Shown: in pieces, positions 33,061-44,722 of the stretch
How positions within the stretch are numbered: the stretch's first letter is position 1
Layout: every line of letters starts with the position of its first letter
From: Diplolepis rosae
Taxonomy: Eukaryota; Arthropoda; Insecta; Hymenoptera; Diplolepididae
DNA length: 64,000 nucleotides
NCBI GenBank assembly: GCA_030998225.1
Contig: JAPYXD010000738.1
Span: forward strand, 2,356,001 to 2,420,000
Reading direction: 5' to 3'
The notes under the pieces: model-generated
What the model was told of the DNA's origin: nothing
The model's database searches: none
Seen by the model: only the letters and a program-made list of their open reading frames with translations
Translations under genes and position numbers: made by a program

Positions 33061-33646
33061 TGAATCTTTCTTGCTTATGAAGTAAGAATTAAACTTAAAT
33101 AAAATTGAATCCTTTATTTTTTCTATTCTGAATTAATAGAAATTATATTTACTGCGGCGGAAACTATTGCGTTTCATTCAGGACCTGTGGCCGGTGTATG
33201 TCCACAGGATTACCCAATTACATACTGACACTTGATAAATTTATAAAATCCAATACGTTAAATGAATTGCTACAGTTGTAGAAGGACGTTGATGATACCG
33301 AATTTTGAGGCATTGAACTGTGACAGGTGTATTGAGCAATTTCTGAGAAATAAACTGCAACTTTAATCTGGAAATAAAATTATAGTTGAAAATGTCTGTT
33401 GATAAAATACTTTTAAATTGTGAATTGAAGCGTAGTTTCATTTAATACATGTATTGCACTTACTTTAAAACAAGAAGATTACTGATAAAAATTAATTAAA
33501 ATTATGAAATTAAAAATTGTAAATTTGCTCGTATCAAAATGCTGCTGTCATATTTTCAACCCATTAAAGCCGAAATTTTAAAAAGAAACGAACAAAATTA
33601 TTAACCATATGTAAATAACTTAATTATGAAACATTTTTGTTGCTAC
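33061..33646. other. AT-rich stretch without a recognisable gene
   Basis: Nothing supportable. Ends with CTAC, the left target duplication of the next LTR. Confidence 0.4.
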
Positions 33647-35722
33647 TGTCACGTCCCGTGACTATTAATATTATTTTACAAAATAATATGTGTAAAATTG
33701 ATAATTTGAAAATATTAAACAAGTAAAAGCAACAGGTATCTCTATATATCGATCGTCGAAAAACCTTAAATGTCTAGACAGAACAAAATTGTATTTATTG
33801 GGGAACCCCATCGGAATGCGTTATAATGAGTTATGTACACAAACCATTAACCCTCTATTTCCTGCATAGTCCATTCACCTAAGGGAAATAGGGAGGCTGG
33901 AGAAACATGAAGGAAAATCTAGAAGATCTGTTACTGACTGTAACTAAAATTAGAATCTTGTCGCCATGGATACAAATTGAAGAAAATGTTGGAATCTTCG
34001 TAGAAACAATTATGGTCTCATCTGGCTGGAAGAAAAGCTTTTAGGGAACATCTTGCAAATGTCATGTCAGTATCGATCGAAAAATGGCGGATATCAACCG
34101 AAAAAACAGTCTATAAAAGCACCTGCAAATCTGCAAATCTTCAGTTACCGTCAGACCATCTTGAGCCTCGGAACTCATCTTAAAAGTGACCGTCGGACCA
34201 TCTTCAGAATCGGAAATCGGAACCCCGGAATTCTCTTAGAAAAGTGACTCGAAAAAGTGACTTCATGTTCGGTACTCGATACTTTTCTTACACAGAGAGA
34301 AATTTTAGGTTTCACTGACCAAAGTTTTTTTGTTAAAATCGTCTTTACAAAAATGTTAAAGTTCTCATGACAACCATGGTAGTGGCTGTCATACATTGGA
34401 AAAGTGTTTACTTCAACTGCAAGGAACGTTACTGAGACCACGATTCTGGTACTTGAAATACCATAGCGCTGCGGTTATAGGAACCAAAGTCCATCGTAAA
34501 GCCGCGCATAGAGTTTAGTCAAAATGACTAAGTCTACGGACAGTAAATACCCAGCCAAAATTATTTTTGAGGTTATAGGTATGGTTCTCTTAGTTATCAA
34601 AATACAAATTCAATTTGATGAGAAAAAATAAAGTTCCACCGAAAAGATCTAAGAAAAATAATCCGGTATAATGATATTTATGATAACTTTCGTCGATTAA
34701 GTTAAAAAATTGTCACTTTTTTCATCACCATAAACTTTTTTTGACTGACTATAGTTTTGACAAAATACGACGAGACAGCAAAATTGGAACGCATTGCATT
34801 GTCCCCGAACAAAATCGTTTATCATTTAGAAAGAATTGTCAAACTATATTTATAATAGAATTATTTACCTGATAATGCTTGGCACGGTGAAATATAGTCC
34901 AGGAATCGAGAACGAGAATTGGCAGGATTCAACTTAGGCTGCATATCTTTCAATGAAAGTTATACTTGATTTGTCTAGCGCAACAGCGAACGCTGCGGTT
35001 GTAGTAACCAAAGGAGCTTGGCAGTACACATAAAGAAAATGTACGTGTACTAACCGTTGGGGTACGTATAAAGCTCATTCTAATCATCAACTTTGGTCAC
35101 AACAACCGAATACACAAAAAAGTCCAAATTACTGTCATGATAACTATAAAAGTAGTAGCTTCTCTCAACTTTTTTGGTCAAGGCAACTATTGTACAAAAA
35201 ATTTATGTGCTATGTGCACAGGAACCAAAGCCGATTTCTCTCAGTGTAGAAAGCAAATTCAATCGTCACTCATTTCCATCAGTTTATCAGTTCGTTCATC
35301 ATTGTGAATACCAATTGAATTATCAGTGCTGTTGAGGAATTTAAATATTGGATCTACATAAATTATCCTCACCATAGTACCCAGGGGACATAAGGATTTG
35401 GTGGACTCGAATCACTAACATAAAGCATTTATTGTAAGTACCAAATTTTTATTAACTCCCTAATTTAACTGGAATATATCTATAAATTCTCCCCTTTCAT
35501 TTTCAAGCTGCTTTCCAGGAGGAATTCTCAAGGAGAATTTCTATCACATTTGCATTCAAAATATTTAAATAAAAGGGTTAATGATTGTAATATTCTTGAG
35601 TTTTATTGTTGGCTATCCTCAACCCTTGTTTCGGTTAAGATATCTTTCCAGGTTTCTTTTCCGAACAAAAAACGAGGAAAAAATAAATAATATAATAAAA
35701 GGTGAGTAACCAAGACGTTACA
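33647..35722 (+). repeat. Solo LTR, same family as the LTR at 826-2570 (TSD CTAC)
   Basis: Begins TGTCACGTCCCGTGACT, ends GTAACCAAGACGTTACA, and is flanked by perfect CTAC (33643-33646 and 35723-35726). No primer site or gag adjoins. Once the nested 956-bp MITE is removed it is about 1.12 kb, close to the 1.17 kb of its relative. It is in the opposite orientation to that copy. Confidence 0.88.
34291..35246. mobile_element. MITE with CACWGAGAGAAAT ends, copy 2, inside the solo LTR
   Basis: The ends CACAGAGAGAAATT and ATTTCTCTCAGTG are inverted. TA lies at 34289-34290 and 35247-35248. The homologous LTR at 826-2570 lacks this 956-bp block at about 1890, giving an empty site. It is non-coding, and the interior contains repeated GGAACCAAAG and GTTATAGG blocks. 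Confidence 0.75.
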
Positions 35723-36329
35723 CTACTTCGTTAAAAACAAAATATACTATAGTAGTATAGATCATAAATTTTTCATCAAGGAATGTTATAGATCTAGGCT
35801 TACATTTTTAAACGACATTCCCTTTTCTTATCCGTCATATTGTAAAAACGAATCTTAATCAGTTAAAATTTTATATATGCGGATAATACATTTTTTGTAC
35901 CTTTCTCTTCACTGAATATCTCTTTGAGTTAGCAAACGCAGAAGTTGACTTCGAAGCGAGTACAATAGTTCTTAATAATAAATAAACTTATTTTTCATTT
36001 ACGGAATAAAATCAAACTACCAACACTCAAATAGATCATTTTTGTGCAGATCAGGACAATAATGCTACAAAAAGACTTACTAAAGGGTAGCGCTGTACAG
36101 ATTTTTAATGAAATTAGCATTGAAGATGATTTCTTCATACCAGCATACATTGTAAAATCGCTCAGATTACAGACGGAACTACCACCGTTCTAAGCGAATT
36201 GCGGATTTTCAAATATAAAATATAATTTACTTCTATTTGTGAACCAGCCCCTCAAAAGAAATCAGCTGAATAAAACGCAGCGTCTGAGATTATGAAAATG
36301 CTTTCCAAAAGGTACATTTTTTAGAGGAG
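35723..36329. other. AT-rich stretch without a recognisable gene
   Basis: No supportable gene or repeat. Confidence 0.4.
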
Positions 36330-36602
36330 CTCTCAGATAGAGGTGTGCAAAAAGATTCGATTCGATTTTCGATCCGATATTGGCCTCCGTCGAATGTCGA
36401 ATATTCGACATCCGAAACACCCTTCTTCGGATGTCGGATTTTCGGCATTCGATCGGCCGTCCGTCGAATGTCGAATATTCGACATCCGAAGCGCCCTTCT
36501 TCAGATGTCAGATTTTCGACATTCGAAGTGCGTCCGTCGAATTTCGAATAATCGACATCCGAAGCCGAATCGAATGACGGATTTTTTACATTCGACCGGC
36601 GC
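36330..36602 (+). repeat. TCGAATATTCGA palindromic tandem repeat, left unit
   Basis: Starts TCTCAGATAGAGGTGTGCA and has about three ~75-bp units built on GTCGAATGTCGAATATTCGA, CATCCGAAGCGCCCTTCTTC and GGATGTCGGATTTTCGGCAT. The units are themselves palindromic, which is why overlapping frames rich in R, S, D and F open on both strands; these are not genes. Inverted partner at 38118-38306. Confidence 0.75.
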
Positions 36603-37330
36603 AGTATGTAGTTTTGGCATAGGGTCAGATTCTTTTTAGTTTCTTCGATTAAAATTATCACTATTAGGTATAAAAATTTTCAAAAAAGAAAGCAAGGCAA
36701 ACGTTTCGGCCACATATGGGGGTCCTCTTCAGTGCCATAAATTCATAGATTAATTCAAAATTTCTGTAAAACATTAGAATATAGAAGATAATTAAAATAA
36801 GGATTATCATAGAATTCAAAAACTTATCTCATAACTTGCAATTTAAAATGAAGTAGTCCAGTATGCAGCATCATGAATTGAAAAAATATCTAGATTTCAC
36901 TGCGAATAAAAAACCGGATAAATGAAAAAACATAAAAAAATTTGCACACGAACCGACCGGAATTTTTTAGAAAATTTTATTATTAAGCCAAATTGGTTAT
37001 CAATGGCAAAACGCGAACAAGGTTTAAATTTTTGAAAACTTTTTGTAAGGACTTTGTTACCGGAGTCTGTCACAGAATGATCTGAACTGTTTTAAAAACC
37101 GACTCGAGGCATGTGGCTTTGCTGACTGACAATTTTTTTTTTTTATAAGCAATCCTGAGAGGTTCTTTTTCTCCTTGAAGAAGACTATTGTCCTATACTT
37201 AGTTAAGAACTTCGAGACGTTTATGATGATTTTCACGAGTGGACGAAGGAGTGTATTTTTCAAGAAACGATTTTTTATATCAGCTTCACGGACAATCCAT
37301 CCAACGTTGAATTTGAAAGTATGGCTCCGA
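36603..37330. other. Stretch between inverted repeats, with a hammerhead-like motif
   Basis: Contains the motif at 36696-36736 and otherwise AT-rich DNA with no recognised gene. Confidence 0.4.
36696..36736 (-). ncRNA. Hammerhead-ribozyme-like motif
   Basis: On the minus strand GGCACTGAAGAGG contains a perfect CUGANGA core and is followed by a weakly paired stem II region (CCCCCATATGTGG). Then comes CCGAAACGTTTGCC with an intact GAAAC. The outer GGCA and TGCC can pair. Such motifs occur in Penelope-like terminal repeats, although no Penelope frame adjoins this one. Confidence 0.4.
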
Positions 37331-37700
37331 TGCGTATACGAGTTTTTATGCGTACACTCAAATCTAATCCAGTATTCTAGTTGTTTGCGGCGTTAGTCAT
37401 TACACTTGATATGTCACGACTAGTTCCGGACATTTTTATTTTATCGATCTTGTGTAGTAGTAATGGATTTTAGTAGACGCATGCGCTGTTCAAATGTACA
37501 AGGCTTTGCCAGTAAGATGCTAACGCTGGCGCTGTACGAAGAAGAAGAAGAATAAGAAGAAGATTGTGCTTCGTTTCATGGCTATGGGCGCATGCGCAGT
37601 TCAATTTTTACATTTCATTCCTCTTTAGCGCAATTTACTGCATTGCACTACTGTTAACTGTAGCGAAAAAAAGAGTTTGCGCGCTGGTGGCACATAAATG
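37331..37700 (+). repeat. Dispersed GCATGCGCAGTTCAA repeat, copy 2 (uninterrupted)
   Basis: Full-length match to 14238-14541 plus 16229-16287. Starts TATACGAGTTTTTATGCGTA, contains the (GAA)n run and both GCGCAGTTCAA blocks, and ends GCTGGTGGCACATAAA. It serves as the empty site for the LTR at 14542. Confidence 0.75.
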
Positions 37701-38117
37701 CAATTTTAGTATTCGTGACATTAAGTATCAAATTCCATACGCCTGAAAACTCGAGACAAATAATTATGCGCACAGGAACTATACACAGTTATATATATTT
37801 AACAATTTAAATATTTTCAACCAACTCTCTAAAATTTATCCTATACCATAAAACTCTACATCTGAAACGACATAATAATTTTAATTTTGGAAATTTGAAT
37901 AAACTTTACACAATAAAACTCTGTACGATAAAAGAGAAAACCCCACTGAATATAATTTTATTAAAAAAATTTTAAGCACGATGAAATTGTACACCAAATT
38001 ATATAAATTGAATTTTGTACATTCAAATGAAAACAATCTAAATTGTGCACAAGGCTAAAACAAATAAAATCTTTCGACTACGGCGATATAAAATTAAAAT
38101 ACAATTATACAATATAT
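37701..38117. other. AT-rich stretch without a recognisable gene
   Basis: No supportable feature. Confidence 0.4.
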
Positions 38118-38306
38118 GTATATTCGACATTCGACGGACGGCCGATCGAATGCCGAAAATCCGACATCCGAAGAAGGGCGCTTCGAATACCGAATATTCG
38201 ACATTCGACTATGCAGCCGATCGAATCGAAAAAATCCGACAAATAAGGCGAATCGAATCCAATTTTCGACATTCGATCCAACAGAATGCACACGTCTACT
38301 CTCAGA
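38118..38306 (-). repeat. TCGAATATTCGA palindromic repeat, right unit
   Basis: Inverted relative to 36330-36602; the outer boundary GACGTGTGCA..GCTCTGAGAG mirrors the left TCTCAGATAGAGGTGTGCA. The two units could be ends of one ~2-kb element, or independent insertions. Confidence 0.7.
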
Positions 38307-38739
38307 GCAGTCCTTAGTTACATACATAATATTTTTCGAAATAAGTGATAAGAGCGATCAAAAAGTTAAAAAAAAAGTGAATTACCTCATGTGAGAAATG
38401 TTTCCAAAACACTAACAGGAATGGTTCGGGAGTTTTAGCCATTTGGTTTTAGGTTGGGAACTTATAATTGTATTTATAATATAATATGTCTTTCTGAACT
38501 ATGCAGCATGATGAACAAAGCAATCGAAATATTGTAGGTGAAGCTGTTCGAATTAGAGATATAATATGGGAAGGTGAACAATAAATATTGCTATAGCAAC
38601 CAATAATATGGTTGATTCTTTCATATTTATTAAGTTATAATCGGATTGTCACAATACACATACCACATTTTTGTATTTATGCCAGCCTCAAAGTAAGGGT
38701 GGAACAATCTTAAATATGATTGTATTCTTACGATAATTA
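38307..38739. other. Unassigned AT-rich stretch
   Basis: No gene recognised. Confidence 0.35.
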
Positions 38740-39545
38740 TCATATGGACCGAGTAACAGAGCATAGCTCTGTCCGCGTGGTAATTGTACGTACGTTAATG
38801 AGTCATTGAGTCACACCACATGTCTGTAATATAGTAATGCTACGTTAATAACCTAATGAGGTGGTCGAAGGTTATTAACATGGCTTCATTAACATTAATT
38901 TATCACTGATAACTTAATTATTTATTATCAACTTTATTTTTTGATTTAATATAAGCAAATCAACCTCTGATTTTAAATGGCTACTTATTGATTACAGACG
39001 ATTAATGACAAGTAATCAATAATAAGGTTAAATTGCAGCAATCATACATCATAGATAAAGGGTTGATTATAGAAGATTGATCATCTAGAATCATTTATTA
39101 CTCGCTCTTATTGTTCCCATTATTGGAGAAACCTAATATTATAAATACCCCAGGTCCATCTCTAGTGATTTGTCAGAGTGTCAATCATTTATTAAGTTCC
39201 AAGCAGTTATACGGTCAACTTGATTCATTTCGGACCATTAACATCCACGTTGTGAGCAGATCCATCAATAATCGTAAGTCTTATTGGTATATTTGAGTAC
39301 AATTTTACTTTCGGTACTTGGTAAATAAAATCCTTGGTCCTTAAGTGGTACAAGTCCAAAAACAGTAGCGCTATCGAGTTCCTTTGGATAACGTGAATCG
39401 ACATATTCAGTCGTGTTCGGCTAATAGTGATTCAATTCTGAAATCAGGGGAAGCTAACCTATCTTGGTCATAAGTGCATGTCGAATCCATTTCTTGTGTA
39501 CTTAGCAAGATACGTAAGCAGATAAGTGATTGGAATCATGAAGAA
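38740..39545 (+). repeat. Decayed LTR fragment related to the LTR at 52253-54182
   Basis: Aligns in reverse with 53120-53960: ATGAGTCATTGAGTCACACC, TACTTGGTAAATAAAATCCT, TTGGTCCTTAAGTGG, GTGCATGT..GATTCATTTC, AAGATACGTAAGC. Divergence is considerable and the outer termini are not preserved. The shared AATAAA in TTGGTAAATAAAATCC is a plausible LTR poly(A) signal. Confidence 0.7.
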
Positions 39546-39654
39546 GTGATAAAAATCATAAAAGAATTCCACCACAAGAGCAAGACCTTCGGTTTCTCTT
39601 CAAATTTATCGTCGAGCTAGAAAGAGAAGAATTTTTTCTTTGGTCAGGGGGAAT

Positions 39655-39775
39655 ATAAAATGCATTTGCGCACATCGTGTCGGACTCGGACGAAGCAATA
39701 CTCACTATACTAAAAATCCCCTATTTTCTCCGCCAAACCAAGACCCCGAAACCGCGTTAGCATTACTTCAGGGTG
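39655..39775. repeat. Dispersed ACTCGG..GAAGCAATAC repeat, copy 2
   Basis: Matches 32415-32530 in the same orientation. The overlapping 120-codon frame at 39640-40002 is open but has no recognised domain and ends in a (TC)n tract (39937-39955), so I do not call it a gene. Confidence 0.55.
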
Positions 39776-41433
39776 ATATTCTGAAGGCGCTACGTCGAGC
39801 AAAAAACCTCCACCCCTTCGAAGACGTTACCTCTAACTTCTCCCCCAAACATTTCATAACATTAATTCTATATTGGATTTTTAATTTCTATATCGTCCCC
39901 ACAATTAGAATGCAAGCAAGGCACCGGAACTTCTCGCTCTCTCTCTCTCTCTTCCTCTTACAACTAGCCCAAGACGTCATAATTCATCATTTGCTTGAAT
40001 AAATATAATTCCTGATAACCCCTAATCCAGAATCGTCGGATCCGAACTTAGAACAATGATCCTTTCGAAATAAAGTGCAAAAATTTCCAGTTCAATAGTA
40101 ATAGTAGCGGATTACGGTTTGGGTCGAGTGGTTCTGCAGTGGCAAGTCGGCTCGACTCGGCTCTCAGCGTGCATTCATTTGCGTGTATTATATTCACGCA
40201 TATGAATTGGAGCCAAATGGGACAAACCTATATTGAAGCGTATACTTTAAGGAAAACATCGGTGAACGACGTTTCAAGTACAAAGTGAAACTTTTTGACA
40301 ACTAGAATCGGAAGTTCATGTTTCATTAAGAAAAGTTAGGAATCAGCTGCCATCTATGATGTTTTAGATGAGTGAAAGTTGAAATTCCTTATTCACTTAC
40401 TATCTTCTACTTTTATGAATAGATTAGACTAAAAATAATTCCTAAAATAAGTAATTTATGATATAAGAATTTCACTTTTTCAAAACCTTACCTACTTACA
40501 ATGAAGAGTTATTTTTTAACTCTGAACTTATGGCAATATAGCTCAAATTAATCAAAGCAACGTAACTTTTAAATCAGGGGTGCTCTAACTATTTTCAAAA
40601 TTAAATTTAAAAGTTTACTTCTAGCTAAAAAATCGAGCCTCTGTGCCCATAGTTGCATGATTTAAAATCCTTATTCTTAAATTTAAAGAGCAAATACCAT
40701 GTATATAGGCTGATATTCAGATACATTTTTCTGTCTTTCTGCTTCACAGTCGCATTGAAATATTTTTTCAAATTTCTCTTGAAAATGTACAAGCAATCCA
40801 GTTTTTAGTAACTCAAATCGCTCAACGCGTGAAAAAATAACTTTATTTGTTCTTTCTCAAGAAACAACTGACGATTGTAGAGGCAAAGCTCCACTTATTC
40901 TTTCTCAAGAAGCAACGCAGATGTAGGGCTTCACTTTTTACGCTCGTAAAAGAGTTAATGAGCTTCTATCTTGAAGCCTGTGTCGGCTTGGAGCCTGAAA
41001 ATCAAAATTATGTTTGTTCTGTTCCACATTTAGTGTTTCTTGAATGTTTGTGTAAATAGTTTTTTCCTATAGGTGTTTCTTTTTTGAAATTTACATTTTA
41101 ATCAGAATTTCTTAGGACTATATTCTGAATCATTTAATTCTAGAACTACATGTTGCATCAGTGATTGGACCTTTATTTAAATTGAATTTTACAAAGTCCT
41201 TATAAATTTCAGTTCTATTTGTGATATGTTTAGAATGTGTCATGTAAGTGAAAAACATTGAGATAGATGCTGCAGAGCCTTCGAAAATTTTGGTGTGACG
41301 GATTATAGAGGCGAAGATTTGAAATGTCTGTCTAAGAATTTGAAACGAGAAATTTCAGATGTTAACGAAAAATGTTAAAATTTGCGGTGATCGCGGGAAG
41401 GAAAACTGTAATATTAAAACCATATCAGACTAG
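39776..41433. other. Unassigned stretch
   Basis: No recognisable gene. A repeated TTCTTTCTCAAGAARCAAC block lies at about 40851 and 40898. Confidence 0.35.
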
Positions 41434-41695
41434 CTAGCTGATATAGTTATGCAAGATTTAGAAACTAAAATTCCAAATGAACTAGACTTCCAAGTCCCTA
41501 TATACTATAGATATGTAGACGACACTTTTCTTATTATTCCAGAAAACAAAATACAACACATAATTTCCTGTTTTCACTCATATCATCCCAGATTACAATT
41601 TGCGCACGAAATAGAAATAACGGTTTCATAAATCTACTGGATAATAAACTTATCAGACATAATGAGAACAATATTATAACGAATTGGTATGCTAT
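41434..41695 (+). pseudogene. Penelope-like element reverse-transcriptase fragment
   Basis: The frame reads LADIVMQDLETKI, then YYRYVDDTFLIIPENKI and HPRLQFAHEIEI. The YVDD motif is the catalytic palm of the reverse transcriptase, and LADIVMQDLE and SYHPRLQF are characteristic of Penelope-like enzymes. The frame shifts near 41620 and continues as NLLDNKLIRHNENNIITNWY. A stop (TAG, 41431-41433) cuts it upstream. Only about 85 residues of a ~700-residue protein remain. Confidence 0.75.
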
Positions 41696-41898
41696 GGAGC
41701 AGGAGTCCATACAGGCACTGGAGTTGGCTTTCCTGCACACTCTGGAACTCCAGGCGTTGGTGACTGCGCATTGTGAACTGCCTCAACGTCGTTCCTGTTC
41801 TCATCTGTCGTCACAGCATTCAATTTGTTTGGGGTAGGTTGATTTTGACTTTTACTTTCTTCCATACCATGTCCTTTACTATTGTTTTTAGGGCTCAT
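41692..41898 (-). CDS. 68-codon Pro/Asn-rich open frame, uncertain
   Basis: Starts MSPKNNSKGHGMEESKSQNQ and ends in PTPVPVWTPAP. No domain recognised. It could be the N-terminus of a retroelement Gag, a first exon, or chance. It lies on the strand opposite the spliced candidate at 41925-42335, and the two overlap only at their margins. Confidence 0.3.
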   Translation of the reverse strand: MSPKNNSKGHGMEESKSQNQPTPNKLNAVTTDENRNDVEAVHNAQSPTPGVPECAGKPTPVPVWTPAP

Positions 41899-41924
41899 AC
41901 CTAATTTCTTCTTTTAGGGCTCCT

Positions 41925-42335
41925 GGAAATGGGGGTAGCTTCTGTCCTTGTGGGCGTTTCTTGACTTCTGCGTTTTATTGTGGGTGCGGTTCCGTTGCTG
42001 CTGATCCCCAGAGTGAGTGATTAATTGTTTAGAAATCGGATTTCTTTGCTATGATTGTTCTAGTATTAACGAATTTTTGTTGTTGCAGTTCCGTCTCCAG
42101 AATGCATCTGGATTACCGAAGATCCGCTGGGCGTCTCCCTGGGTGGTTCGCTGGGTGATCCGCTGCAGTTTTAGTTTCACACGTGTAGTCTATTTTTAGC
42201 CTTATTTTATTAATTATTGGTACAATTGTATAAGATATATCTATGCCTCCTTTTTTTGTGTAACTATCTATAGTTATGTTGAGATTATCTTATGTAATAG
42301 AGTCAAGTGGGTAAAATAAACAGTATTTATGTTAT
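41925..42335 (+). CDS. Candidate 3' end of a spliced host gene
   Basis: An acceptor (TTTCTTCTTTTAG, ending 41919-41924) opens a frame reading APGNGGSFCPCGRFLTSAFY and CGCGSVAADPQ. A donor GTGAGT follows at about 42012. After a ~77-bp intron ending TTGTTGTTGCAG (about 42090) the phase is kept into PSPECIWITEDPLGVSLGGS, ending in DPLQF and TAG. AATAAA follows at about 42317. The Cys-rich and repetitive LGVSLGGSLGDPL text matches no family I know. Upstream exons were not identified, so function and even reality are uncertain. Confidence 0.4.
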
Positions 42336-43814
42336 GTTGTGGTTGTAGACTTTGTATTAGTAAATATTTTCAGGTTACCGGGTAAATTGTGTCAATTTGG
42401 CCACAGGACCACCCGAATTCGGCTGCTGGATTAGTAAGTATTGAGCAGGGTAGCATACTGCTTGAAAGGCACTCATGCTGTTATACCTCATTGAAGTGTT
42501 CATGGTAGTGGTTTCAATAATAACCATTATTACGGGGCAGTCATGAGATTTTCCCCTTTTACTTTTGCATGCCGAAATTGTATAAAATCATACGTGCTTT
42601 TATACAATTTTAACGGCATTATTTCTTGATTATGATTAAAGACACATCAATGTTTGTTTCTTCTTATTAATTTATTACACTGTTAGGAACTCTCGAAATT
42701 AATCAATTTTCTATGTAAAATTTGACGGCATTCCCGAGGCGTTTGAATGTGGGTATCTTAAAATTGCGGAACATGCATCAACCTTTTGAATTTTTACTCA
42801 ATATTATGAAACCGTAACAGGATTTTTATAAAAGTTATTATAAAATTATAATTCTGTGACAGAATTTCCTTTTACACATTTTTACTGTTTGTTTGATTGG
42901 AAATTAAAATAATTTTCTTCAATTCACTAAAAGTAACAGCATTTTCCGAAGTTCTGTCTCAATTGTTAATTTATAGTCTGACTATAATCCAAATTCTGGG
43001 AACCAATATAATTGCTATTTCATTGATTCCCATTATTGCTTATTTTCAAGTTAGGCGAGCTGGCACAAGCACATTTATTTGGCCAAATCGGTTAAATTAT
43101 ACCTTGTAACGACAGTCTCACTAACGAGGGAAGACGCCAGCGAAAGTGCCGCACAAATGCCCAACGTGATCTTATTTGCAGGGCGCCAGGTACTAATCTC
43201 TAGTGCCGAATCAAATCAATTTCTCCAACTTTAACTTTGCTTCCAACAATTCCAATCTCGCCTAAATTCTTAACAAATTATAATGCTTAATTAAAAGTTC
43301 TAGTATTCCCGGTTAAGTCGGTAAAGAGGAACGTGGGGGTGAACATTTGGATAGGTCGAACACAAAAAAAAATAATGGAACTTCTGAAATGAATAATGCA
43401 CGTATAGGCTTGATATGAATAAAATAACAATAGCTAAAATTATTAATAAAATAGTAATCAGAATAATATCCATTGCTTCTTTACAGCAATCACACATCAC
43501 AATAGCCAAACTTATTTAAAGTTGGAAGTTCAGGAACTACTAGTCTAAACGGCAAGATCTCTAAATGCTTAAAACTATATCTATCTAAATTCATGTTTAC
43601 TCAAATATTGCAAAATACGACTTAAAATACGGCATTAGCAACTTAGAATTTCTCCCTACTTATTGATACTTATTTCTGATCGCGTCCTTGTCTTCAATCA
43701 CAAGGTTAAAAGAAACTTGACAACATCTACATCTGAACTCAGATCTCAAGTGTCTACTCTACGCTACCTTTACATTATAATTTTAATACACTGGATTTTA
43801 GATTTATACTCCTC
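42336..43814. other. Unassigned stretch
   Basis: Largely AT-rich. 43100-43200 is less AT-rich (CGACAGTCTCACTAACGAGG to AGGGCGCCAGGTACT) but has no recognised gene or repeat. Confidence 0.35.
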
Positions 43815-44149
43815 ATCTTTACTCTAATCGAATCGCAATTATTTTCTCTAACTAACTTTACTCTGAAAATTTAATATTATAATTTACATTGATACTTCTA
43901 ATCTTTACTCTAAATCAAATTTCAATTATTTTCTCTAACTAACTTTACTCTAAAAATTTAATATTATAATTTACATTTATACTTCTAATCTTTACTCTAA
44001 ATCAAATTTCAATTACTTTCTCTAACTAACTTTACTCTAAAAATTTAATATTATAATTTACATTTATACTTCTAATCTTTACTCTAAATCAAATTTCAAT
44101 TACTTTCTCTAACTAACTTTACTCTAAAAATTTAATATTATAATTTACA
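43815..44149. repeat. 87-bp minisatellite, about four copies
   Basis: Units starting near TTTACTCTAAATCAAATTTC and containing TTTCTCTAACTAACTTTACT recur exactly every 87 bases (ATTTTCTCTA or ACTTTCTCTA at 43841, 43928, 44015 and 44102). The last three are nearly identical, so the array expanded recently. Non-coding. Confidence 0.9.
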
Positions 44150-44722
44150 ACATGGCCGCCCTCAGCGTGCTTTGAATTTTTGTCGAGAGAGAGGACGTGA
44201 TCGGACGCCTACCTGGGCTCCAGACGCTCCGGTGTAAGTCCTTTATTGCTCTCTTGGCTGCTTTTCCCGCTTCAGCTGTACGGCACCAATTTATTCTTCC
44301 GAATCACGTTGCAGAGACACTAATTTGGAAAACGTACTTGATTATGGTTGACAGCTTGCTGCCCGGACGAGTTCTACCGGTCCGCTCTTCCTTCTTTTCC
44401 CTCTGCTTCTTCATTCCGTCGACAGGTGGCGTTCAGGTTACTGCAGACGAGCACTTTGTCCGGGAGGTAGCGTACCCACGCGGCTACTCTGGGAACTATC
44501 CTAGCAGCTGTCAGTGTTGACAGTATGTCTGCCGCGAAGTCCCACTTCGATTGACTTATTATTGTCGATCGATATTTAGTTTACTTGTGATCGCGTGGTT
44601 GCAATTCCGGACGGTGATTCTCGGTTTCGTGACGGTAGTGAAACAGTGGTGAGTGAATATATATAGTGATATAGATTGTGTCTACATAACCTCTTTAGAG
44701 AGTCCAGCTGTCATCGGGGGAC
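44150..44722 (+). other. GC-rich putative promoter/5' UTR of the two-exon candidate
   Basis: Markedly less AT-rich than any flanking sequence. A 107-codon open frame (44197-44520) is present but without recognisable domains. It is best read as 5' UTR or an upstream exon of the following reading frame. A weak donor/acceptor pair (GTGAGT at 44651, TCTTTAG at 44690) would make an intron of under 50 bases, so I do not rely on it. Confidence 0.35.

Noticed and set aside
36290..38394. Several 60-120-codon frames rich in R, S, D, H on both strands
   Set aside because: They arise from the palindromic TCGAATATTCGA repeat, which is open in most frames; they have no domains.
39640..40002. 120-codon frame as a gene
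   Set aside because: It overlaps a dispersed repeat and ends in a TC microsatellite; no domain or family resemblance.
44197..44520. 107-codon frame as a protein-coding exon
   Set aside because: No domain, no splice signals supporting it. It is likely open by chance in the GC-moderate leader of the two-exon candidate.
44651..44697. A further intron upstream of the two-exon candidate
   Set aside because: The donor and acceptor are only about 47 bases apart, too short for a dependable intron call.
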